The position numbers were made by a program, and so were the translations under genes. A stretch of DNA of 25,643 nt from Euperipatoides rowelli (taxonomy: Eukaryota; Onychophora; Udeonychophora; Euonychophora; Peripatopsidae), in the NCBI GenBank assembly GCA_003024985.2, contig PXIH01S0004044.1. The stretch is one strand, 5' to 3'. The notes under the pieces were generated by a model that saw only the letters and a program-made list of their open reading frames with translations, ran no database searches and had not been told where the DNA came from. The number at the start of each line of letters is the position of its first letter. Positions within the stretch are counted from its first letter, which is position 1. This document shows positions 10,370-18,000 of the stretch, piece after piece.

Positions 10370-10431
10370 GATTGGCCATCTGGCCAAAATAATGTTTTTT
10401 ATGTTGCCATGGATGAGTCTGGTTTTACTAG
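10370..10431 (+). CDS. Exon 1 (of those visible) of an unrecognised plus-strand gene
   Basis: The open frame reads DWPSGQNNVFYVAMDESGFT and ends two bases into a codon at the donor GTAAAT (10432). Those two bases plus the first base of the exon at 10754 complete a Ser codon, so the exons join in frame. The 5' border is less certain: TTTTAAAG before 10370 or TTATACAG before 10354 could be the acceptor. An in-frame stop lies upstream near 10330. The ATG at 10409, in GCCATGG context, could alternatively be a start codon, making this a first coding exon. I do not recognise the family. Confidence 0.6.
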
Positions 10432-10753
10432 GTAAATATAAAAATGATTTATTTAAATTAAAAAGCAACTCAAATCTACTCTTGTTTAAAAAAAATAAAA
10501 TGCGATGAATCTAAACTTTGCAAAGTTTGTCAGACACGATTGGAAAATTATGTTTCTTTACTAATAGATATAATCAGAGATATTTAGGAATGTTTATTAT
10601 TATATAAATTAAAATGATTACGATTATTATTTTATGTTTAAAACTGTTCCACCTGTTCCAATATCCTGCTTCTGGTCGGATGGTTACTCAACACCATCTT
10701 GATTAATTACACCAGATCTGAAATTCACAATTGTTACTTTCTGTTTTTAATAG

Positions 10754-10886
10754 TGCTGGACCTGAAGTGACCCAGTTACCCTTATCCCGTAAGAACATAC
10801 TATCAAAAAGCCGGGAATGTTTAAGTGAATTAGAATTTTACGACGAAACGGAAGATATATGGTTCAATAAGGATCAGCTACTTCGG
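10754..10886 (+). CDS. Exon 2 of the unrecognised plus-strand gene
   Basis: The acceptor TTTCTGTTTTTAATAG ends at 10753 and the donor GTAAGT starts at 10887. Only one of three frames is open: one base finishing a Ser codon, then 44 codons containing LPLSRKNILSKSRECLSELE and an acidic, aromatic stretch EFYDETEDIWFNKDQLLR. It ends exactly on a codon boundary. Mixed charge, aromatic content and strong splice sites at both ends make this the most convincing cellular exon in the window. The function is unknown; the SxELExYDETEDxWF pattern would be a good search seed. Confidence 0.75.
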
Positions 10887-10934
10887 GTAAGTAAAAAAAA
10901 AAAAATAATTTCAAATTACAGTTAATAATAAAAT

Positions 10935-11032
10935 TGTATTATGCTGAGGTTTCGGTAGTGGAAGCTGACAAAAAAAGCTGGCTGCGAAATTAAGTAACCC
11001 CAAGTTCGAATCCACAGTAAAACAAAAATTAA
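10935..11032 (+). repeat. Possible tRNA-derived SINE remnant (box B-like)
   Basis: GTTCGAATC, near 11003-11011, matches the polymerase III box B core. It is preceded about 50 bp upstream by GTAGTGGAAGCTG, a poor box A, and followed by an A-rich stretch. The flanking stem does not pair well, so this is not a functional tRNA gene. Lying in an intron would be usual for a SINE. Confidence 0.3.
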
Positions 11033-11594
11033 TAAATTTTCATGAACAAAATCTATTATATTAATTATTTAAGAATGAAATAAGATATGCATACATGGCA
11101 TCCGGAGGAAGGCAATGGGTTCATATGCACCCCTCCCCTGGAAAACCATGTCANAAAAATACTCTGGGGGTGGGAGGGGGTTGAATTATGGCCGCAAGAA
11201 ATGAGAACTTTTTCCTAAATAATTTGAATCCCACTGCTGACAAAGTATCCTAATTGATTATTAAAAAATATATTTACCATTAAATATATTTTCTTTGCTT
11301 TGAAAAAAAAATGCAATCTTTATAAACGAAAAATTTGTTAGATTCTGTAAAGAAAAGAAAAAGAATGTCTGGGACTGTCATTTATTCCATGAAATAGTTC
11401 AAATTCATTGCATTTGAACTTGAAGTAAACAAGAAAGTTTCTTCCCCCCCCCCCCTTATTTTTAATCAAATCATTTTGTATATATTTATTTTAAAGTCTA
11501 TTTTCAACAGGGCAGTTGTGTATCAGATAAGCCTGGATCATATTATAGTTCCAAAACGGGTTATTTATTGATAATAATTGTTTCTTGCTCTTAG

Positions 11595-11700
11595 AACACC
11601 CCCTCCTTCTCTTCGTCTAACATTAAGAAACCTGCTTGTGCTATCCCATCAAACCTTGCGAGAACAATTCGCGAGTCTATGCCTGAGCCCTTACGAGAGG
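11595..11700 (+). CDS. Exon 3 of the unrecognised plus-strand gene
   Basis: The acceptor TTTCTTGCTCTTAG ends at 11594 and the donor GTAAGG starts at 11701. Exon 2 ended in phase 0, so the frame here must start AAC ACC; it is open throughout, containing SSSNIKKPACAIPSNLART and ESMPEPLRE, plus one extra base. A second frame (TPPPSLRL...) is also open but would not join exon 2. Reading on past the donor, the frame stops at 11751-11753, so an unspliced terminal exon is a second possibility. Pro/Ser-rich character suggests a disordered linker. Confidence 0.65.
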
Positions 11701-11814
11701 GTAAGGCACCGGCAACTTATATTGCCGGAGCTTGGATATTTTATTTATTTTGAACAAAAAAAAAATATTATAATAACAATAGAGGCAATAACACTCGGAT
11801 TACTTACAATATAG

Positions 11815-11846
11815 GCTATTTTGAAAAACTCCTCATTAACACCTGA
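11815..11846 (+). CDS. Possible short terminal exon of the same gene
   Basis: The acceptor TTACTTACAATATAG ends at 11814. Starting with the two bases that the phase of exon 3 requires, the frame reads YFEKLLINT and stops at TGA 11844-11846. The phase fits, but the piece is short. The other two frames here are also partly open (one ends in ISSNTPN, another runs MLRYPKYPPIPPIEEETW to a donor-like GTAAGA near 11910). No AATAAA follows closely. A 24-bp microexon at 14235-14258 is a competing continuation with matching phase. Confidence 0.3.
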
Positions 11847-11849
11847 GGA

Positions 11850-13211
11850 TTATGCTTCGGTACCCAAAATATCCTCCAATACCCCCAATTGAAGAGGAAA
11901 CTTGGAGGTAAGATGTAAAGGCTAGTAGTTTTAAAAAAAATCTAATATTTTTGCCACAATAATAATTTCCCTCCACTATTCCCGTCTTGGTTAACTAGGA
12001 AACATTGTTACGGTACTATTTTTATAGTATTCCTATACTATATTTTTAACTATTGTTCATATGCACTATANTTTAAAAAAAAAAACCTCTAAATCACTTT
12101 ATGTGGTCATTAGTTGAATTACTGACAAATACTATTTTTCTTTTTAATAACTTAAATAACGTAATTAATTGCTTTTAAGTTGTTAATATTACTACATACA
12201 ATATTTAAATGATTGCATGTCCTTTGTTACCCTGAAAAGAAATACTGGGACAAGCATTTTACAAAACTGCTTCCTCCTAAAATTATTATTTCGCTCTGTC
12301 TTTCCTCAAGTTGTCTCCCCCCCCCCCCTTTCTCGGAGCAGTGACAAAATAATAATAATAACTAAGGCTGTTAATTCAACTTTATTATTTTACGAAGCAC
12401 ATTTTTAATCAATAATAATACTAATAGACTAACAATAATAAATGTAATTTAATTTTTGTTAAAAATTCTTACGATTTGGAAAAGGAAAAAGGAACGGATG
12501 TGACTTTCCTGTTCAATTTCAGAATTTTTTCTCCCCCAAGGCCTCAAAGTCTTATTTATTATACTACGAGAATGTATTCCCTACAGGGAAAGTACAGTTA
12601 CATTTTATGCAAAATTGAGAAAAATTTAGGTTGAAAATATTTTGTGAGAAGAAAATAAGTTATAATAATAATAATAAATTACTGATATGATTCATAAAAT
12701 TTTATGGACTAATTAACTTATAGTGTAAAAAAAAAAAAAATTAATAAATCAAAACTTGAAAATAGTTGCCAATGGTAAAACTAACACAAAAATGTCTTTT
12801 CATCAATTATATAGATTAAATTTAGAACATTTTTATTTTTAATTGTTGCCTCTATGATCGGAGAAAAGATTATTATTACGTTTAATAATGTTTTATTTAT
12901 TTATTCTTTATTAAATAAAAGCATATTCTTTTTGAAGTCAATGATATGTCGATTGCATTTTGAACTCTCGAAAGGGAAAGTACATTGACCGAAAGTAGAC
13001 GAGTTCCTTGCGGCTATTAGACACTCAAACCTAAGGAATCTAAAAAATGTTACTTTCATTCTGACAAACAGCTAAAGACAAAAACGGAATATTCACATGC
13101 TTATAAAAAATTAAAACAAATTGTATAAATAAAAGCGAAATTAAACGTTTAAATCACAACAAACTTATCGTATAAGAAATATAAAACATCTCTTAACCAC
13201 AACATAAAAAA
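11850..13211. other. AT-rich non-coding stretch, probably intronic or intergenic
   Basis: No supported exon apart from the ambiguous frames noted at 11815-11910. A pure run of 12 C lies at 12317-12328, and another of 12 C at 11444-11455 in the preceding intron-like segment. Short AAT repeats occur near 12345 and 12663. There is an ambiguous base at 12071. Confidence 0.5.
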
Positions 13212-13737
13212 AAACTTGTTTTGTATGCTATTGCTTCTAGTGAATGCGTTTAAAAGAACTAGCGTCTGGGTATAGAATTTCACATTTCAGTTCCTCCTAA
13301 ATAATAAAGATAATTATTTACGTGATTTCATTCAGAATTTGATATGAGCTGACAAAATTTAACAATACAGTGAAAATAGACAATAATTAAATTTTCTCGA
13401 CATAATAATAAAATAATCTAATTTAAAAACATAAAATATAGCTTGATAGTCCACCACGTGGTAGTAAAACCTGAATGAAATCACGTGGTTGGCTATCAGG
13501 CTAGATTTTATGTATTTATATTAGAATATTTGATATTATTCAGAATATTTGATTATAAGGCCTATGTCTATTTTCACTGTATTGTTAATTTTTGTCAGCT
13601 CATAATCAAATTCTGAATGAAATCACTTAAACAATCTTTATTATTTGGGAGGAACTGAGATGTGAAATCCAGTACCCAGACGCTAGTTTTACGTAGATAC
13701 TAGATACATAATTAAATTTTGATTGCAAAACAGGTTT
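13212..13737. repeat. Large imperfect palindrome (foldback element), ~525 bp
   Basis: Outer words AAACTTGTTTTG (13212 on) and CAAAACAGGTTT (ending 13737) pair. Inside them AACTAGCGTCTGG (13257) pairs with CCAGACGCTAGTTT (13676 on), followed by ~125 bp of closely paired arms ending at GTGAAAATAGA/TCTATTTTCAC. The centre holds a second paired block around CACGTGG (about 13441-13502). The axis is near 13474. There is no ORF and no clear target-site duplication. It resembles a non-autonomous foldback or MITE. Confidence 0.85.
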
Positions 13738-13895
13738 CTAAATTATCTCTGGTTTGATTAATCATGTTTTTTTTGTTATTGCTATGAGCATTTAGGCTCG
13801 TCATCACCAACTGAATAGCACTACTCGTCATCATCAAAACGTTTGACATTATTTTTCCTCATTATTGAAGTTAATTAGTGGTTAATTATTTACAG

Positions 13896-14030
13896 GAGTC
13901 TGAGAAGCTTGATATATTTCGTTTTACAAAGCTGTTATCAAATCTGTTCTATACCTATGATTTCCAATCTAATAAACAGGCACCTACTCAGATTAATAAA
14001 TGTTTCAAATTCCACGCTCTAATTTCTTAG
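13896..14030 (+). CDS. Weak candidate terminal exon
   Basis: After TTATTTACAG (acceptor-like, ending 13895) a 44-codon frame begins ESEKLDIFRFTKLLSNL and stops at TAG 14028-14030. The composition is plausible, but the phase does not fit a direct join to the exon at 11595-11700. It may belong to another transcript or be chance. Confidence 0.25.
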   Translation, partial: ESEKLDIFRFTKLLSNLFYTYDFQSNKQAPTQINKCFKFHALIS

Positions 14031-14191
14031 AAACAAAACTAGGTTTAATAATTTCATCCAAAGAATTATTAGCTTTTTTTTATTTCTTATTTTGTATGAA
14101 AATAAAACNTGTTGGTTAATCTGACTTCGCATAACCAACGTTATCTCAGCTGCGGTTGATAATATAATATAGTTCTAAAATCCATGGATGA

Positions 14192-14222
14192 AAATACTGT
14201 GCGGAGCCACATTCTCCACAGT
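14192..14222. repeat. Short hairpin ATACTGTG...CACAGTAT
   Basis: Eight-base perfect arms with an additional GAG/CTC pairing inside. It lies just before an acceptor-like TTTTCTCAG and a donor-like GTAAGA that bound a possible 24-bp microexon (14235-14258). Confidence 0.6.
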
Positions 14223-14351
14223 ATGTTTTCTCAGGTATGGTAGAGTGTGACCCGCAAGGTAAGACAAAAATAATACTAAAGTAATAGCCTTTATGGCAAA
14301 CTTACACTGCAGATGTTAATTTGCTGATTTTACATAATTAACTATGTAATT

Positions 14352-14453
14352 GGCATTAGTCGTGCATTCAGGAAGTAGAATCTTTTATGACGTGTTTACT
14401 AATTAAAGTAACCACGTCATAAAGTAAGCATCCTGACTGCACGAACTACTGCG
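14352..14453. repeat. MITE-like foldback, ~48-bp arms
   Basis: The left arm 14352-14400 (TTAGTCGTGC, TCAGGA, TTATGACGTG, TTTACT in order) pairs with the right arm 14407-14453 (AGTAAC, CACGTCATAA, TCCTGA, GCACGAACTA) with a 6-bp centre AATTAA. A few mismatches and indels separate the arms. Confidence 0.85.
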
Positions 14454-14835
14454 TACAATTAATAAAATAATATTAAACTTATAATACGGATCATCATAGT
14501 ACCCCGCCCTTTATGGAAATATATACTGTATATATATATAATTCAATTTAGAAATTTTTTTTTTTTAATTTTCAAAGGGAATAATATTAGGTACCATTTT
14601 TATTATTTCAACTAACTGGACCTATGCTACAATCTTTGTAAATATATGTTTACAAACAACAAACCCGAAGGCTACATTATTCGCGCTTAAGGTGTATCCC
14701 CAGTGTTTAGTAACTTAAAGAAGTTGCAAACATATTAAAGAATAGCTGTCACCTGCCACTGAATAAAAACACACATTGTATTAAGTTAGTTAAAAATAAA
14801 AATAAAATGAAAGTCACTTGCAAAATAAAGTTCTA

Positions 14836-14900
14836 GCTGGTACCTCGGGTCTAGAACGGTTCCAAGTCCTAGTTCTAGACCCGCTTTAACTGCTAGGAAC
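14836..14900 (-). repeat. Copy of ~60-bp dispersed repeat family
   Basis: It starts GCTGGTACC, carries the core CCAAGTCCTAG at 14862-14872, and includes the internal inverted pair GGGTCTAGAAC / GTTCTAGACCC. On the minus strand it is open as ...KAGLELGLGTVLDPRYQL, a suggestive but short coding reading that runs into the assembly gap. Confidence 0.75.
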
Positions 14901-14930
14901 TCGTTAAACAAATTAATTGAGTTCATGCTG

Positions 14931-15635
14931 NNNNNNNNNNNNNNNNNNNNNNNNNNNNNNNNNNNNNNNNNNNNNNNNNNNNNNNNNNNNNNNNNNNNNN
15001 NNNNNNNNNNNNNNNNNNNNNNNNNNNNNNNNNNNNNNNNNNNNNNNNNNNNNNNNNNNNNNNNNNNNNNNNNNNNNNNNNNNNNNNNNNNNNNNNNNNN
15101 NNNNNNNNNNNNNNNNNNNNNNNNNNNNNNNNNNNNNNNNNNNNNNNNNNNNNNNNNNNNNNNNNNNNNNNNNNNNNNNNNNNNNNNNNNNNNNNNNNNN
15201 NNNNNNNNNNNNNNNNNNNNNNNNNNNNNNNNNNNNNNNNNNNNNNNNNNNNNNNNNNNNNNNNNNNNNNNNNNNNNNNNNNNNNNNNNNNNNNNNNNNN
15301 NNNNNNNNNNNNNNNNNNNNNNNNNNNNNNNNNNNNNNNNNNNNNNNNNNNNNNNNNNNNNNNNNNNNNNNNNNNNNNNNNNNNNNNNNNNNNNNNNNNN
15401 NNNNNNNNNNNNNNNNNNNNNNNNNNNNNNNNNNNNNNNNNNNNNNNNNNNNNNNNNNNNNNNNNNNNNNNNNNNNNNNNNNNNNNNNNNNNNNNNNNNN
15501 NNNNNNNNNNNNNNNNNNNNNNNNNNNNNNNNNNNNNNNNNNNNNNNNNNNNNNNNNNNNNNNNNNNNNNNNNNNNNNNNNNNNNNNNNNNNNNNNNNNN
15601 NNNNNNNNNNNNNNNNNNNNNNNNNNNNNNNNNNN
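14931..15635. other. Assembly gap (705 N)
   Basis: Run of unknown bases. It abuts the left arm of the palindrome at 15636, so that arm probably continues into the gap. Confidence 1.
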
Positions 15636-15686
15636 TGTTTAGATGGGTCAAGATCTTTCAAATTAAGGTCAATTTCTTCAGGACCC
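15636..15686 (-). pseudogene. Left-arm copy of the terminal exon (cut by gap)
   Basis: On the minus strand, after TGTATTTTAG the frame reads GPEEIDLNLKDLDPSK and runs into the gap. It is the diverged twin of the exon at 16178-16232, with Val to Gly, Gly to Asp and Lys to Asn changes. Confidence 0.6.
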
Positions 15687-15799
15687 CTAAAATACATATT
15701 AATACATTATTAATAACACACTAATAATGACATAATTAATTCATCATATAATTAATACATTAATAATTGCAAAAAATTTAAAAGCAAACAGCATCCTAC

Positions 15800-15903
15800 C
15801 TGATTGTTGTTTCATGTAATACTTGTGTCACAATTGTGTGGTTCAAATCAGGTCTATAATATTTTATAGCTTCTTTTTCAGCTATAAATCTTTTTGTTTT
15901 TTG
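15800..15903 (-). pseudogene. Left-arm copy of the penultimate exon
   Basis: Minus-strand twin of 15959-16063, retaining the donor CAG/GTAGGAT and an open frame (AEKEAIKYYRPDLNHTI). At its 5' border the right arm has CAG followed by GCC, while this copy has GAG followed by CAA. The acceptor is thus weakened and one base is missing relative to the right arm. It may therefore not splice in frame. Confidence 0.55.
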
Positions 15904-15958
15904 CTCAGACAAATCATTATGTTACAAATGAAAATTTTAATGTCATTATGCAAATCAG

Positions 15959-16063
15959 GCCAAAAACAAAAAGATTTATAGCCGAAAAAGAAGCTATAAA
16001 ACATTATAGACCTGATTTGAACAACACAATTGGGACACAAGTATTACATGAAACAACAATCAG
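15959..16063 (+). CDS. Penultimate exon of an unrecognised plus-strand gene
   Basis: The acceptor GCAAATCAG ends at 15958 and the donor GTAGGA starts at 16064. One base, then 34 codons containing KRFIAEKEAIKHYRPDL and NNTIGTQVLHETTI, then two bases that complete an Arg codon with the next exon. The intron to the next exon is 114 bp. The charged, non-repetitive composition and correct phase support a genuine coding exon. Upstream exons must lie beyond the palindrome centre or in the gap, since the arm ends right at this acceptor. Family not recognised. Confidence 0.65.
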
Positions 16064-16177
16064 GTAGGATGCTGTTTGCTTTTAAAATGTTTGCAATGAT
16101 TATTAATGTATTAATTATATGATAATTTAATTGGCATTATTAGTGTGTTATTAATAATGTTTTAATATGTATTTTAG

Positions 16178-16232
16178 GGTTCCTGAAGAAATTGGCCTTA
16201 AATTGAAAGATCTTGACCCATCTAAACAGTAA
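16178..16232 (+). CDS. Terminal exon of the same unrecognised gene
   Basis: The acceptor TATGTATTTTAG ends at 16177. The frame continues VPEEIGLKLKDLDPSKQ and stops at TAA 16230-16232. Two AATAAA signals follow (16252-16257 and 16260-16265), placing a poly(A) site within ~50 bp. The tail is charged and looks like a conserved C-terminus, but I cannot name it. The palindrome homology stops at about the stop codon, so the 3' UTR is unique to this copy as far as can be seen. Confidence 0.65.
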
Positions 16233-16251
16233 ATTAACATTGTGATTATTT

Positions 16252-16265
16252 AATAAAAGAATAAA
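16252..16265 (+). promoter_or_regulatory. Tandem poly(A) signals AATAAA
   Basis: AATAAA at 16252 and 16260, 20-30 bp after the stop codon at 16232. Confidence 0.6.
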
Positions 16266-16423
16266 GACAATTTATTAAGTGCTAGTGCTGTAGCGTCTTA
16301 CTGAATATCATAACGTGCACAAGAAAAGAAGTTTCTCTTATTGAAAATTATTATTATTATCATTATTATTGAATGACATCTAACAAACTCTTTTACACTG
16401 CACATATTAAAAATCTTTATTGT

Positions 16424-16518
16424 TTAAAAAATTTTGGGCAAATCCAACCTATCGATTTCTTGCCTGGACTTGCACTTTTCAAGGCACCTTACAGAAGCTA
16501 GGCTTTCCAACAATCTCA
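16424..16518 (-). CDS. Terminal exon on the minus strand, unrecognised protein
   Basis: On the minus strand a pyrimidine-rich acceptor (CTTTTACTCTTAATC... ending TTTTGTAG) precedes the frame RLLESLASVRCLEKCKSRQ then EIDRLDLPKIF, with stop TAA at 16426-16424. AATAAA follows immediately (minus strand, 16421-16416). Read upstream without splicing, the frame stays open for six more codons. Charged residues, Cys pairs and the poly(A) signal support a genuine gene end. The acceptor tract spans the palindrome loop. The gene's remaining exons would lie to the right, where a mirror copy and then the copia LTR are found, so the gene is probably truncated. Confidence 0.55.
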
Positions 16519-16557
16519 CTACAAAATTTGTGTGATTAAGAGTAAAAGCATTACAAT

Positions 16558-16684
16558 TAATCACACAAATTTTGTAGTGAGCTTGTTGGAGAGCCTAGCT
16601 TCTGTAAGGGTGCCTTGAAAAGTGCCAGTCCAGGCACAAAATTGATAGGTTGGATTTGCCCCCCAAAAAATGTTAAACAATAAA
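16558..16684 (+). pseudogene. Mirror copy of the terminal exon, frameshifted
   Basis: Plus-strand twin of 16424-16518. The frame starts the same way (SLLESLASVR) but an extra G near 16610 shifts it to an early stop. Further substitutions follow. AATAAA is kept at 16679-16684. This looks like the decayed partner. Confidence 0.6.
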
Positions 16685-16769
16685 GATTTTTAATATGTGC
16701 AGTGTAAAAGAGTATGTTAGATGTCAATCAATCATTAAAAATTACTGCATCAGTGTAAGAAGTTTTCAT

Positions 16770-16771
<2 letters not shown>

Positions 16772-16819
<48 letters not shown>
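16772..16819. repeat. (ATT)n microsatellite abutting the copia 5' LTR
   Basis: About 16 ATT units end right where the LTR should begin. The first four LTR bases differ from the 3' LTR (TCGT instead of TGTT), so the boundary has been blurred. Confidence 0.95.
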
Positions 16820-16820
<1 letters not shown>

Positions 16821-17025
16821 GTGGACACAACAATACCTTAATGAACTCAAGTGCTCATGCACGACTTGTAAGATGTACATATATATACAGCATATATTGT
16901 ACAGAGTTCTTTGAACGTAGTTGAATCTTTGCCATTATTAATATGTTCTAATGCCTAAGTTATCCACACTAGTTAAATAAATGTTTGTTGTATAGCTGTA
17001 TTCCACTGTGTATACTTACTCAACA
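16819..17025 (+). repeat. Copia 5' LTR
   Basis: Aligns along its whole length with 22997-23195 and ends ACTCAACA. It contains a TATATATA stretch (~16880) and AATAAA at 16976-16981, consistent with promoter and poly(A) functions. The expected TGTTGG start is degraded to TCGTGG. Confidence 0.92.
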
Positions 17026-17027
17026 AT

Positions 17028-17042
17028 GGTTATTGGCCCAGG
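17028..17042 (+). other. Primer binding site matching the initiator tRNA-Met anticodon arm
   Basis: Two bases after the LTR, GGTTATTGGCCCAG matches the complement of the anticodon stem-loop of eukaryotic initiator tRNA-Met (GGTTATGGGCCCAG) with one mismatch. This is the half-tRNA priming known for Drosophila copia, not the 3'-CCA-end priming used by most LTR elements. Confidence 0.8.
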
Positions 17043-17106
17043 ACCAAGCTAAACCAGCCCTGGACATTAACAAAAAAAAAAAGGAATTTTGAATCAAGTG
17101 GCAAAA

Positions 17107-17334
17107 ATGACTGACAACAAAATTTTGATCAACAAACTCAATGGAATTAATTATTCGTCATGGGCGTATCAAATGAAAATGATACTGCTTGAAAATGATT
17201 TATGGCAAACTATAGATCCTGGAGAAATACAACCAAGCAAAGATGCCACAACTGATATAAAAACAAAATATCAATTGAGACAAGGAAAATGCCTAGTAAA
17301 GATAGCACTTGCCATATGTGACGAACAACAAATG
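17107..17334 (+). pseudogene. Copia gag, N-terminal part
   Basis: The likely start is ATG 17107. The frame reads MTDNKILINKLNGINYSSWA, then an M..LL....LW block, the classic N-terminus of copia Gag (L.G.NY..W...M...L....LW). It is open up to the N at 17335, where the homology breaks off. The final 70 bases (17265-17334) are repeated exactly at 19301-19370, where gag resumes. Gag forms the virus-like particle core. Confidence 0.85.
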
Positions 17335-17335
17335 N

Positions 17336-17421
17336 TTCTACAGGTACTTGGAAAAAATAATAAGGATCATTTATAATCACCAATTATAACAAATCTAAAA
17401 ATATTAGATTGTTATATACGA
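17336..17421 (+). repeat. Exact 86-bp direct repeat, copy 1
   Basis: Begins TTCTACAGGTACTTGG and ends GTTATATACGA; identical to 18511-18596 by eye. Confidence 0.9.
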
Positions 17422-17847
17422 AGAAATAATGGTACGGTAATTATCTTTAACATGTTATTATTGTTCTGTGAGGGGAAGAATAAAATAATAAGGTCATCTC
17501 GGTTTGTAAATAATAGTTGCTTCTATTTTATTTATCTTATAATAAATAAATAATGTTGGTTGTAAATGAAATATAATCTCTAGTGCTTTGGCTATTTACA
17601 ACAGCTACGCTCAACAGCGTATAGTATTTAAAAAAGTAGTTGAAGACAGAAACTATTTACAAAACAATAAGTTATAATTAAAATAAATCCATAAACTGGT
17701 ACGATTGTAGGGAAGCAACAAGGTTTGTCTGTTGTCTTAGACTGTATGACAAAACTTACATTTAAATCCATGTAAATTCACATAGAACGATAAATTAAAA
17801 AAAAATCACTTGGTATGACTGATGAATAAAAATTCCTACATGCGGCG

Positions 17848-17908
17848 GCTGGTACACCAGGTCTAGAGCGGCCCCAAGTCCTAGCTCCAAACCTGGCTTC
17901 GACGGCCT
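17848..17908. repeat. Copy of ~60-bp dispersed repeat family
   Basis: GGCTGGTACACC, GTCTAGAGCGG, core CCAAGTCCTAG at 17874-17884, ending CTTCGACGGCC. It aligns with 14836-14900 with a few substitutions and single-base indels. Confidence 0.75.
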
Positions 17909-17937
17909 AATGCAAATAACGTAGTAAGTAAAGCCCT

Positions 17938-18000
17938 TGCTGGTACACTGTACTCAAGGCAACTCCAGGCTCTCGCCTCGAATACACTTCAACGGCATTG
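17938..18000. repeat. Copy of ~60-bp dispersed repeat family (tandem with the previous copy)
   Basis: Starts TGCTGGTACAC exactly 90 bp after the equivalent start in the copy at 17848, and ends CTTCAACGGCATTGG. The core is diverged (AACTCCAGGCTCTCG). Confidence 0.6.

Larger units (their letters stand above)
15636..16228. repeat. Large palindrome 1: ~273-bp arms around a 47-bp loop
   Basis: The left arm 15636-15908 is the reverse complement of the right arm 15956-16228 with scattered substitutions and small indels; the loop is 15909-15955. Both arms carry the same two outward-facing exons and the intron between them. The left arm is cut by the assembly gap exactly where the stop codon would be. 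The divergence between arms argues against a simple sequencing hairpin artefact. Confidence 0.9.
16374..16726. repeat. Large palindrome 2: ~165-bp arms around a 19-bp loop
   Basis: Left arm 16374-16538, loop 16539-16557, right arm 16558-16726. The outer ends are TGACATCTAAC and GTTAGATGTCA; the inner ends are TGTGATTA and TAATCACA. The arms differ by several substitutions and small indels (for example an extra G in the right arm at GTAAGGGTGCC). Each arm contains an outward-facing terminal exon with AATAAA. Confidence 0.92.

Noticed and set aside
10399-10431. Signal-peptide-like frame MFFMLPWMSLVLL before the donor at 10432
   Set aside because: Its phase gives an early stop on joining exon 10754; the DWPSGQNN frame joins correctly.
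10994-11020. tRNA gene
   Set aside because: Only a box B-like GTTCGAATC; the stems do not pair, so at most a SINE remnant.
11578-11814. 78-codon plus-strand frame starting TPPPSLRL within exon 3
   Set aside because: Does not join the preceding exon in phase; the NTPSF frame does.
14786-15713. Long open frames of 240-300 codons on both strands
   Set aside because: They consist almost entirely of unknown bases from the 705-N gap.
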